Below are positions 1 to 4,918 of a stretch of DNA of 5,114 bases, piece after piece. A program made the translations under genes and the position numbers. The notes under the pieces were generated by a model that saw nothing but the letters and a program-made list of their open reading frames with translations, was not told the origin of the DNA and did no database searches. Each line of letters starts with the position of its first letter. Positions within the stretch are counted from its first letter, which is position 1. Origin of the DNA: Candidatus Bathycorpusculum fermentans (GTDB taxonomy: Archaea; Thermoproteota; Bathyarchaeia; Bathyarchaeales; Bathycorpusculaceae); the NCBI GenBank assembly GCA_009787175.1, contig WRGM01000060.1, positions 1-5,114 on the forward strand, in the 5' to 3' direction.

Positions 1-77
1 AAAACACAAACAATACCCAAAACACACACCTTTAACCTAACAGAAACAAACACATGCACATAATCATCATCATGCAC
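1..77 (-). CDS. Possible 5' end of a gene running off the left edge
   Basis: On the minus strand a frame opens with GTG at 77 and stays open to the window edge, giving 25 residues that begin VHDDDYVHVFVSVRLKVCVL. The alternating hydrophobic pattern would suit beta strands, and the coding strand is rich in G and T, like the CofE-like gene further right. A TATA-like box at 118-128 would place a transcript start near 97, about 20 bases before this codon. A competing ATG at 73 in another frame closes after 13 codons. The family is not recognisable, and in such GT-rich sequence a short open frame can be chance, so this is a weak call. Confidence 0.25.
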   Translation of the reverse strand, partial: MHDDDYVHVFVSVRLKVCVLGIVCV

Positions 78-79
78 CC

Positions 80-97
80 TAACAGTTAACAGTTAAT
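80..97. repeat. Short tandem repeat (TAACAGT)x2 plus TAAT
   Basis: Two perfect copies of the 7-mer TAACAGT at 80-86 and 87-93 are followed by a partial third, TAAT. The junction makes the palindrome GTTAAC (85-90). It lies between the TATA-like box at 118-128 and the possible start codon at 77, so it would fall at or near the leader of that transcript. It may be an operator or simple chance. Confidence 0.4.
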
Positions 98-117
98 AAC
101 CATGATTCTCAACAATC

Positions 118-128
118 ATTTTAAATAC
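118..128 (-). promoter_or_regulatory. TATA-like box for a leftward transcript
   Basis: The minus strand reads GTATTTAAAAT, a good match to an archaeal TATA box. Its centre lies about 46 bases from the possible GTG start at 77, leaving a leader of roughly 20 bases. The TTTAAA core is palindromic, so direction is uncertain. Confidence 0.25.
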
Positions 129-152
129 TTCAAACAAATTTACCACAACTAA

Positions 153-392
153 ACCTACCAAAACCTTTCAACAGTATTTAATGGCCCAGATAAGGCGATA
201 ATTGACTTAAAAAGCACAAAATCAAGTCTTTTTTTCAATCCATCACCCCCCTCACCTAAGGAGACCAAAAACAAGACTGTAACATTAACAGAACTAACGC
301 ATTCATCCTACCGCTACCACGACAGGTATTCTGCCAAGTTTTTTATAAAAGCTGTAGCAGATCAAGAGGTAGAAAAAGAAGTTTTAGGCTAA
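153..392 (+). pseudogene. Start-less open frame, possible gene remnant
   Basis: The plus-strand frame is open from the stop at 150-152 to the TAA at 390-392, 79 codons, with no ATG, GTG or TTG anywhere in it. The C-terminal half reads like real protein: about residues 55-70 give YRYHDRYSAKFFIKAV, followed by ADQEVEKEVLG and the stop. The stop lies 15 bases from the convergent stop of the PAC2 gene, the spacing expected for a genuine gene end. An AAGGAG sequence occurs inside the frame (about 258-263) but no start codon follows it. It may be a decayed gene that lost its 5' end, or chance. No family is recognised. Confidence 0.22.
371..381 (-). terminator. T-rich terminator after the PAC2 gene
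   Basis: About 27 bases past the PAC2 stop, the minus strand reads CTTCTTTTTCT. Archaeal transcription often ends at such T-tracts without a hairpin. No stem is visible here. Confidence 0.3.
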
Positions 393-407
393 AATTCTGT
401 TAAAGAA

Positions 408-1076
408 TTATTGTTCCAATGTAATGTCGTCTTTTAATCCTTCTTTTATCTCTTCTCCTAATGCTTTCATTAGGAACTTGAACACTAGAAAGCCTGCCTC
501 ACGGTCAGCGCCAAATCCTGATGTTGTACCTAACAGACAAACACCGTCAAGGTTTCGTTCTTTAGCAAGTGCAAGAGTTAACCCTGTACCGCCGACAATT
601 TTGCCCTTACTGTAAATAACAGCACCTTTTTCCATAAATTCCGTTGCTATCCTATTAGAGGTGGCTGCGATAAAGATCTGGGTTTTATCTTCGGTAATTG
701 GGACGCCGCCCATGGTTATAACAAATTTACAATCTAGGGATTCAGCAAAATTTAGGACTTCTTCGCAAATAGAGTAATGAGCAAGTACATCGTCAAATGA
801 TGGTTGGATTTCGCCGCTCATTATAATGAGGTTGTTTTTCTCCATTGGTGCATAGTAGAAATCGTATTTTGGCAGTGATGCAATACCTTTAGGGGTAATT
901 GAAATGTAATCGGGAAAAGTTGGTGAGTAAAGTTCTGCAAATGGTTTAGCGTCGAAAAATTTTACAAGTAAATGTGCCGCTATTCGACCGACATTTCCAA
1001 GCCCTGGAAGACCTTGGACAAAAATGGGATTTTCAAGTGTCGGATTTGAAAGCATATGTAAATATGGTTTATCCAT
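408..1076 (-). CDS. PAC2-family protein (proteasome assembly chaperone type)
   Basis: This is a 222-residue soluble protein of the PAC2 family, whose archaeal members (PbaA/PbaB-like, often filed with the ATP-grasp superfamily) are linked to 20S proteasome assembly or activation. Visible family marks, numbered from the ATG at 1076, are the N-terminal glycine turn GLPGLGNVG (about 22-30), SGEIQP (87-92), TMGGVP (121-126), GGTGL (162-166) and GTTSGFGADREAG (183-195). Length is normal for a single PAC2 domain. There is no C-terminal HbYX tail (it ends TLEQ), so docking into the proteasome ring in the way PbaB does is not supported. I prefer ATG 1076 because homologs tend to begin M-x-K-P just before the glycine turn. 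An in-frame GTG at 1088 lies where the TATA box predicts the transcript start, so a leaderless GTG start is possible. It is monocistronic and divergent from the tRNA. The exact partner is unknown. Confidence 0.88.
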   Translation of the reverse strand: MDKPYLHMLSNPTLENPIFVQGLPGLGNVGRIAAHLLVKFFDAKPFAELYSPTFPDYISITPKGIASLPKYDFYYAPMEKNNLIIMSGEIQPSFDDVLAHYSICEEVLNFAESLDCKFVITMGGVPITEDKTQIFIAATSNRIATEFMEKGAVIYSKGKIVGGTGLTLALAKERNLDGVCLLGTTSGFGADREAGFLVFKFLMKALGEEIKEGLKDDITLEQ

Positions 1077-1108
1077 TAAGACTGCCACACACAGCCTAAA
1101 GTTTTGTC

Positions 1109-1119
1109 ATATTAAAATG
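1109..1119 (-). promoter_or_regulatory. TATA box of the PAC2 gene
   Basis: The minus strand reads CATTTTAATAT, preceded by an A-rich BRE-like stretch (AGAAAAAG). Its centre is about 26 bases from position 1088, so transcription should begin at or near the GTG at 1088, leaving at most a 12-base leader before ATG 1076. No Shine-Dalgarno sequence is visible, in keeping with leaderless or near-leaderless expression. Confidence 0.45.
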
Positions 1120-1166
1120 CTTTTTCTGTTAATAGAAAAGAAACTATTAATATCTGACAACTAAGG

Positions 1167-1174
1167 TTAATAAA
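1167..1174 (+). promoter_or_regulatory. TATA-like box upstream of tRNA-Met
   Basis: TTAATAAA lies 34-41 bases before the first tRNA base at 1208, which predicts a transcript start around 1195-1200 and a short 5' leader removed by RNase P. A second AT-rich candidate, CTATTAATATC (1144-1154), would start the transcript earlier. Confidence 0.4.
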
Positions 1175-1207
1175 CTGCGAACGCAAGAAAGTGTTCACAG
1201 CAATCAT

Positions 1208-1310
1208 AGCGGGGTGGGGTAGCCAGGATCAACCCGCTGGGCTCATAACAGCGTATTGAACGTTGTGAGATACCCAGAGATCGATAGTTCAAATCTATTC
1301 CCCGCTACCA
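1208..1310 (+). tRNA. Initiator tRNA-Met (CAT) with a 24-nt intron and encoded CCA
   Basis: All arms fold. Acceptor AGCGGGG (1208-1214) pairs with CCCCGCT (1300-1306); D stem GGGT (1217-1220) with ACCC (1232-1235); anticodon stem CTGGG (1237-1241) with CCCAG (1273-1277); T stem GATAG (1283-1287) with CTATT (1295-1299, one G-U). The T loop is TTCAAAT. The anticodon CAT is 1244-1246. Three G-C pairs next to the anticodon loop and an A1-U72 first pair mark it as the initiator, not the elongator. Discriminator A1307 and CCA (1308-1310) are encoded. An intron interrupts the anticodon loop between positions 37 and 38, so the mature tRNA has 79 bases including CCA. Confidence 0.97.
1248..1271 (+). 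other. tRNA intron with canonical bulge-helix-bulge
   Basis: The 24-nt intron forms the strict hBHBh' substrate of the archaeal splicing endonuclease. The outer helix is the anticodon stem. The 4-bp central helix pairs CTCA (1242-1245) with TGAG (1266-1269). The 3-nt bulges are TAA (1246-1248) and ATA (1270-1272). The inner helix pairs CAGCG (1249-1253) with CGTTG (1261-1265), one G-U, closed by a 7-nt loop. Cutting after the second base of each bulge removes exactly 1248-1271 and restores a 7-base anticodon loop. Confidence 0.93.
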
Positions 1311-1313
1311 TCA

Positions 1314-1343
1314 ATGTCTAAACAATTTTTCCATGTCTAAACA
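1314..1343 (+). repeat. 11-bp direct repeat ATGTCTAAACA downstream of the tRNA
   Basis: Perfect copies lie at 1314-1324 and 1333-1343, with an 8-base spacer that contains the T5 run. The repeat does not copy any part of the tRNA, so it is not an attachment-site duplication of the tRNA end. Its role is unknown. Confidence 0.5.
1326..1330 (+). terminator. T5 run after tRNA-Met
   Basis: A T5 tract begins 15 bases after the CCA and a second, T6, follows at about 1355-1360. Either could end the tRNA transcript in an archaeon. No hairpin is seen. Confidence 0.35.
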
Positions 1344-1494
1344 GATAAATTCCGTCTTTTTTAGAGCAGTATGTTTCAGTGCTGATTTTCTATGGAAAAT
1401 ATTGCTGAAAGGTTTTCATCGTACTTCAATGAAAGCTCACTTTACGAACTTTGTTTACATAGTTAGTGCTAGAGAAGATTTGTTTTGTGTTTAG

Positions 1495-1504
1495 TATTTA
1501 TTTA
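1495..1504 (+). promoter_or_regulatory. TATA-like box of the CofE-like gene
   Basis: TATTTATTTA is centred about 41 bases before ATG 1541 and 32 before GTG 1532, predicting a transcript start around 1525-1530. The leader would be very short, and no Shine-Dalgarno sequence is visible. Confidence 0.4.
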
Positions 1505-1540
1505 CTGGGAAGCTAATTTTTAGTTGACCATGTGACATTT

Positions 1541-2386
1541 ATGGCAAAATATAAAGCCCTTTCAATCGCTACGAGTTTTTGGAAGCCAAGAGAGGATTAT
1601 CTGCACTGTATTGTTGATGCGGTGTCGGGTAAAGTTGTGGATGGGGATTTTGTTGTGGTTTCTGAGAAAGCGGTGTCTACTGCGCAGGGCAATATTGTAG
1701 ATGAGAGTAAAATTGTAGCTAAGGGTAGCGCCAGATTTCTTGCAGGTTTTTGGATGTGTATCGTTTGGGGTTATCTGTTGGGGGTGTTGTGTCATTTTGG
1801 GCAGCGTTTGCTTAAACGATTACGTAAGTATCCTTTTGATCAGGGTTGTAAGCATAAGCAAATGGTGTTGGAGTGGGCAGGTTTGGGGCAGGCGTTGATG
1901 TTTGGCTCTGAGGGTGCTATTGATGGTTCGAATTTACCGTATTCGTTTGTTAGTTTGCCTCTTAGGGATGCTCAAGAATTAGCGGAAGAGATTCAGAGGG
2001 AAATATTTTGTTGTTTGGGTAAACGTGTTTGTGTTATGATTGTTGATACTGATAAAACGTATCGTTTTGGTAATTTTTGTTTTACTCCTCGTCCCCGTCC
2101 TGTTAAGGGGATATATTCGTTTAATCATTTTGCGTTGTTGGCGTATGTTGTTGGTAAGTTTTTAAGGTTGCGTGAGAGTTCTACGCCTCTTGCTGTTGTG
2201 GGTTGTAGGTTTTCTGTGTTAGAAGTGTTGAGAATTGCAAATATTACAGATAGGGTGCGGGGTGCGGGGTCAGGGGCAACGGTATGGGATATGGCGTCGC
2301 GTTTTCATGTGCGGGTTGATAGTGTAACGTGGGATATGCTCTGTAAGGTTGAGCATAAACCGTTAGTTATTGTTAGAAGGGTATGA
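1541..2386 (+). CDS. Archaeal CofE/F420 gamma-glutamyl ligase-family protein
   Basis: This 281-residue protein carries the F420-ligase fold signature of CofE, which adds L-glutamate to coenzyme F420-0 using GTP. Numbering is from ATG 1541. The N-terminal part has DGDFVVVSEKAVSTAQG (about 34-50), the usual G-D-x-V-V-x-S-K-x-V-S-x-A-x-G block. EGAIDGSNLP (124-133) matches the family's G-x-D-x-SN motif, and IVDTDKTYRFG (167-177) matches its D-T-x-x-x-x-R motif; Asp128 and Asp169 are the likely metal or nucleotide ligands. A hydrophobic, Trp-rich stretch (67-87) ending in YLLGVLCHFG and the motifs FTPRPRPVKG and VWDMASRF look typical of an archaeal side branch rather than canonical CofE. That branch may not act on F420, so function is uncertain. 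GTG 1532 is an alternative start. The coding strand is strikingly rich in G and T. The next gene, ACD alpha, seems to have its own promoter. Confidence 0.75.
   Translation: MAKYKALSIATSFWKPREDYLHCIVDAVSGKVVDGDFVVVSEKAVSTAQGNIVDESKIVAKGSARFLAGFWMCIVWGYLLGVLCHFGQRLLKRLRKYPFDQGCKHKQMVLEWAGLGQALMFGSEGAIDGSNLPYSFVSLPLRDAQELAEEIQREIFCCLGKRVCVMIVDTDKTYRFGNFCFTPRPRPVKGIYSFNHFALLAYVVGKFLRLRESSTPLAVVGCRFSVLEVLRIANITDRVRGAGSGATVWDMASRFHVRVDSVTWDMLCKVEHKPLVIVRRV
2253..2276 (+). other. G-quadruplex-like motif inside the CofE-like gene
   Basis: Four G-runs of 3, 4, 4 and 4 bases (2253-2255, 2259-2262, 2266-2269, 2273-2276) are separated by three 3-base loops (TGC, TGC, TCA). This is a canonical intramolecular G-quadruplex pattern on the coding strand, so the mRNA could fold too. 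It encodes the glycine-rich RVRGAGSGA segment. Confidence 0.6.
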
Positions 2387-2426
2387 GTTTGCTGTTTAGA
2401 AGTTTCATATCGTTGATGTTGATTTG

Positions 2427-2432
2427 TTTTTT
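2427..2432 (+). terminator. T6 run after the CofE-like gene
   Basis: A T6 run lies 41 bases past the TGA stop and just before the TATA-like box of the next gene. It is the only plausible terminator between the two genes, and no stem is seen. Confidence 0.3.
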
Positions 2433-2443
2433 GTATAGTAAAA

Positions 2444-2453
2444 CATAAAAATG
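2444..2453 (+). promoter_or_regulatory. TATA-like box of the ACD alpha gene
   Basis: CATAAAAATG, preceded by an A-rich stretch, is centred about 38 bases before ATG 2486 and predicts a start near 2474 with a leader of about 12 bases. An overlapping alternative is TATAGTAAA (2434-2442). The leader has only a weak GGGA (2477-2480). Confidence 0.4.
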
Positions 2454-2485
2454 AGCCATAGAGCACTTTTAAGACTGGGATTATT

Positions 2486-3982
2486 ATGAAGGATTCAGTA
2501 AAAAAATTGGATGCGTTCTTTAACCCTCGCTCAGTAGCAGTTATAGGTGCGACAAAGGGTCAGGGGAAAGCGGGAGCGGTCATTTTCGAAAATTTTGCGA
2601 CTAACGAGCCACGAAGTGTTTTTAAAGGCAAACTTTACCCAATAAATCCGAAAGAAGAAGAGCTTTTAGGATTTAAATGTTATAAAACTTTAAAGGAAGT
2701 TCCAGGTGATGTGGACTTAATTGTTGTTATTGTTCCATCAGTCGTTGTTGCCGGCGTTTTAGAAGAAGCTGGTGAAAAAAATACTAAAGCCGCAGTTATC
2801 ATAAGTGCAGGCTTTAAAGAAGTTGGGAACCATGATCTTGAAAATGAAGTTATTGAGGCAGCAGAAAGGCATGGTATACGTGTGCTTGGTCCTAACTGTC
2901 TTGGAGTATTTTATGCTAAAACAGGTGTAGATAGCATCTTTTTGCCAACATATAAAACGTTATCTACTGGTGAAAAAATTGTTTCCACTCCACGACCAAA
3001 GTCAGGTAATATAGCAATGATTACTCAAAGTGGAGCTTTCGGTTCAGCAGCTCTTGACTACCTTTCAGGTCGCGATATGGGCGTAAGTAAATTTGTAAGT
3101 TTTGGAAATAAATGTGACACATCAGAGTCAGACATGCTAGAATACTTACTTGAAGACGAAGAAACACATGTAATTTTGATCTATCTTGAAGATATAAAGT
3201 CAGGTAAAGACTTTTTAGAAATTGCCAAAAAGGTTTCACTTAAAAAACCAATTGTCGTAATCAAATCAGGCAGATCTGAAGCAGGAGCACGTGCAGCAGC
3301 ATCACATACAGGAGCAATTGCCGGTTCAGATAAAATCTACAGCGCCGCATTTGAAAAGACAGGGGTAATTCGTGCAAAAAATACAAATGAATTCTTTGAC
3401 ATTGGCAAAGCCTTAGCATCCATGAAGCCTTCAGTTGGTTCAAATGTTGGCATTGTTACAGATGCAGGCGGTCCAGGTGTTATGTGTGTGGACGAATGCG
3501 AAATCGTTGGTCTAACAGTTAACGAGTTAACTAAGCCAATATTGGCAAAATTTGAGGAACTAAAAGAAAAAGGCAGCATTCTTAAAATCGCGGCAACTCA
3601 TAATCCAGTTGACTTAACAGGTAGCGTTCTTGATGACCAATTCGTCATTGCAACAGACCTCGTATTCCAAGACCCAGACGTAAATGGTATAATCTTTTTA
3701 GGTTTACACCACATGCCAGGTCTACAAGAAAGATATATCTCCGAAGTGGCAAAAGTTGCAGCTAAATATGACAAACCAATTGTCGCATGCGACATAGGCG
3801 AAACAGCCTTAGCACTTAAAACAAGAAAACTCTTCGACGAATTAGGACTACCAGCATACGCATCACCAGAAGACGCAGCTCACGCAATGAAAGCCCTACT
3901 GCAATATGGCGAATTCCTAAAGAAAAACGGCGCACTAGACGAATACCTCACAGAGTACAACAAACGAAAAAATAAACAGTAA
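2486..3982 (+). CDS. acdA: ADP-forming acetyl-CoA (acyl-CoA) synthetase, alpha subunit
   Basis: This 498-residue cytosolic protein is the alpha subunit of the NDP-forming acyl-CoA synthetase family. With an ATP-grasp beta subunit it converts acyl-CoA, ADP and phosphate to the free acid, ATP and CoA, the energy-saving step of archaeal peptide, sugar and acetyl-CoA fermentation. Domains in order: a CoA-binding Rossmann domain (about 8-145) with FNPRSVAVIGAT and the IRVLGPNCLG turn; a first succinyl-CoA-ligase-like domain (about 170-310) with SGNIAMITQSGAFG; and a second one (about 318-480) with TDAGGPGV and THNPVDLTG. The phosphohistidine is His274 in ASHTGAIAGSD. The ATP-grasp domain found in single-chain ACDs is missing, and no beta gene is in the window. 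The acid preferred (acetate, branched or aryl) cannot be read from sequence. Codon third positions drift strongly from T/G to C/A toward the 3' end. The stop codon lies inside the terminator stem. Confidence 0.93.
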   Translation: MKDSVKKLDAFFNPRSVAVIGATKGQGKAGAVIFENFATNEPRSVFKGKLYPINPKEEELLGFKCYKTLKEVPGDVDLIVVIVPSVVVAGVLEEAGEKNTKAAVIISAGFKEVGNHDLENEVIEAAERHGIRVLGPNCLGVFYAKTGVDSIFLPTYKTLSTGEKIVSTPRPKSGNIAMITQSGAFGSAALDYLSGRDMGVSKFVSFGNKCDTSESDMLEYLLEDEETHVILIYLEDIKSGKDFLEIAKKVSLKKPIVVIKSGRSEAGARAAASHTGAIAGSDKIYSAAFEKTGVIRAKNTNEFFDIGKALASMKPSVGSNVGIVTDAGGPGVMCVDECEIVGLTVNELTKPILAKFEELKEKGSILKIAATHNPVDLTGSVLDDQFVIATDLVFQDPDVNGIIFLGLHHMPGLQERYISEVAKVAAKYDKPIVACDIGETALALKTRKLFDELGLPAYASPEDAAHAMKALLQYGEFLKKNGALDEYLTEYNKRKNKQ

Positions 3983-4020
3983 CCAACAGTTACTGCCACA
4001 TATTTTATTTTTTATTTTTT
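3966..4020. terminator. Bidirectional hairpin terminator between ACD alpha and ribK
   Basis: CAGTAAC (3977-3983) pairs perfectly with GTTACTG (3989-3995) around a 5-base loop. To the right is a T-rich tract on the plus strand (4003-4020) serving the ACD gene. To the left is AAAAAATAAA (about 3967-3976), which is a T-tract on the minus strand after the hairpin, serving ribK. The ACD stop TAA (3980-3982) is inside the left arm. Confidence 0.7.
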
Positions 4021-4030
4021 TGCCATAATT

Positions 4031-4426
4031 TTAGAGCGTAACTATAACAGTTAATATATCGCCATCTTTAACGCTTAACAATTCTCTTAGATGCTTAGCG
4101 GCAATTATTTCAAGCAAGTCTTCGGGATAATTTGACACATCAGGTAATACTACACAACAGCTGACACCAGAAATCACTGCCCTATACAAATATCCAGACA
4201 GATAACCTCTCTCCGGCTTGACCAATACGCCATTTTGCTGTGTAAGATAAACGCGTCGCTTTATGCTTTCGGGAGTTAAACGCAAATTTAATGTACCAAA
4301 ATATGGATTAAAACCAAACAGTTCTTTTAACTGCCGTATCACCCAGGGCAATTCAACAAAAAATTTACCGCTACCCTGCCCCGTGTCAACTTTACCAACA
4401 AATTTGATTTCCTGCAAAAAACTCAC
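4031..4426 (-). CDS. ribK: CTP-dependent riboflavin kinase (archaeal RibK)
   Basis: The protein is the archaeal riboflavin kinase (DUF120 family), which makes FMN from riboflavin using CTP rather than ATP. It is about 131 residues, the size of the stand-alone enzyme. Family marks from the GTG start: GKVDTGQGSGKFFVELPWV (about 11-29), GFNPYFGTLNLRL (38-50), KPERGYLSGYLYRA (70-83), and PEDLLEIIAAKHLRELL then GDILTVIV near the end. There is no N-terminal helix-turn-helix, so it is the plain enzyme rather than the fused regulator RbkR. The start is unsettled: TTG 4429, GTG 4426 and TTG 4417 are all in frame, and the GGTGAG at 4427-4422 could serve as a Shine-Dalgarno for TTG 4417. It follows the unknown small gene by about 15 bases on the same strand, almost surely one operon, and ends at the shared hairpin. 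Confidence 0.93.
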   Translation of the reverse strand: MSFLQEIKFVGKVDTGQGSGKFFVELPWVIRQLKELFGFNPYFGTLNLRLTPESIKRRVYLTQQNGVLVKPERGYLSGYLYRAVISGVSCCVVLPDVSNYPEDLLEIIAAKHLRELLSVKDGDILTVIVTL

Positions 4427-4441
4427 CAAAAAAAGGTGCCC

Positions 4442-4810
4442 TTAGATTTGCTGTTTAAGCCAGTCCGCAACGCCCGCTAAAACTGAATCAGAGGAAACAT
4501 CCACTATAGGCACGATCATTTTTTCCTTAGTTTCAATTATAGGCGCAAACTTGGGCATAACAGCGTAACCTAAATAGGACCAGTAAACTTTACGCTTCTC
4601 TAATAACTCTTTGGCAACCACCGCAGTGGAGGCTAAAATGGGAAAATACAGAAAAACCATTCCGTTAACCCAATATAAGCCAGCTAATTTACCTCCTGCA
4701 ATAATGGAAGTAAAACGGGCAAGTTCTTCTGGACTGCAAAAATGGTTTTTTTCCATAATAACAATGTCTTGAAAAGGTTCATATGAAACCGTAACTTGGG
4801 GTTTATCCAT
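4442..4810 (-). CDS. Unrecognised small protein upstream of ribK
   Basis: I do not recognise this family. From ATG 4810 it has 122 residues. It opens MDKPQVTVSYEPFQDIVIME, then has a mixed alpha/beta-looking pattern with FCSPEELARFTSIIAGG, a hydrophobic aromatic core (LYWVNGMVFLYFPILAST), a charged helix (AKELLEKRK), YWSYLGYAVMPKFAPIIE, and the C-terminal helix ADWLKQQI. It looks soluble and has no clear signal peptide or metal-binding cluster. ATG 4810 has GGTG eight bases upstream. An in-frame ATG at 4867 would add 19 residues with a short hydrophobic run (LLNFLLIGVIF) and fits the TATA box at 4899-4907 with almost no leader. It is the first gene of a likely operon with ribK, so a flavin-related role is possible but unproven. 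Confidence 0.7.
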   Translation of the reverse strand: MDKPQVTVSYEPFQDIVIMEKNHFCSPEELARFTSIIAGGKLAGLYWVNGMVFLYFPILASTAVVAKELLEKRKVYWSYLGYAVMPKFAPIIETKEKMIVPIVDVSSDSVLAGVADWLKQQI

Positions 4811-4898
4811 AAATATAACACCGATCAGTAAGAAGTTAAGTAAATCGTTCCCTTTTAATTTTACCATAGTAATCTAATTCTGTGGCGTTTTTTTGTAC

Positions 4899-4907
4899 GT
4901 ATAAATT
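4899..4907 (-). promoter_or_regulatory. TATA box of the ribK operon
   Basis: The minus strand reads AATTTATAC. Its centre, about 4903, predicts a start near 4877, ten bases before ATG 4867 and 67 before ATG 4810. A weaker AT-rich candidate (AAAATTAAAAG, about 4850-4862) would suit ATG 4810 alone. Confidence 0.4.
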
Positions 4908-4918
4908 GGTCATTTTTT

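Larger units (their letters stand above)
78..407. other. Region without a confident gene
   Basis: This 330-base stretch between the possible left-edge gene and the PAC2 gene is very rich in A and C on the plus strand in its left part. It contains the tandem repeat at 80-97, the TATA-like box at 118-128, a 79-codon open frame lacking a start (153-392), and a T7 run at 229-235 preceded by a weak 5-bp inverted repeat (GACTT 204-208 with AAGTC 224-228). I see no RNA gene or mobile element in it. Confidence 0.6.

Noticed and set aside
59..75. ATGATGATGAT on the minus strand resembling a C box
   Set aside because: No CTGA box follows at the expected spacing, and the repeat is a simple trinucleotide run.
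204..235. GACTT...AAGTC followed by T7, a possible intrinsic terminator
   Set aside because: The stem is only 5 bp with a 15-base loop, no plus-strand gene is seen upstream, and it lies inside the start-less open frame.
1208..1343. tRNA gene as an integration site for a mobile element
   Set aside because: There is no integrase gene, and the downstream 11-bp repeat does not copy the tRNA 3' end, so no att pair is visible.
1382..1408. Two CTGA sequences resembling C/D-box sRNA D boxes
   Set aside because: No matching C box (RTGATGA) lies at the needed distances on this strand.
1392..1466. A 24-codon ORF (MENIAERFSSYFNESSLYEL...) between the tRNA and the CofE-like gene
   Set aside because: It is protein-like and begins with ATG, but this length is common by chance and there is no Shine-Dalgarno sequence or recognisable family. 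Conservation in relatives would be needed.
1607..1669. Minus-strand and alternative-frame ORFs opposite the CofE-like, ACD, ribK and PAC2 genes
   Set aside because: They lie wholly across stronger genes with clear family motifs and have no protein-like motifs of their own.
1734..1803. Trp-rich hydrophobic stretch in the CofE-like protein as a membrane segment
   Set aside because: It is interrupted by Cys, His and Gly and followed by a conserved-looking soluble segment, so a buried core helix is more likely than a membrane anchor.
4045..4056. TAACAGTTAATA, also found at 87-98, with a TAACAGTTAA core at 3513-3522
   Set aside because: Two of the three occurrences lie inside coding sequence and the motif is AT-rich and short, so chance recurrence is the simplest explanation.
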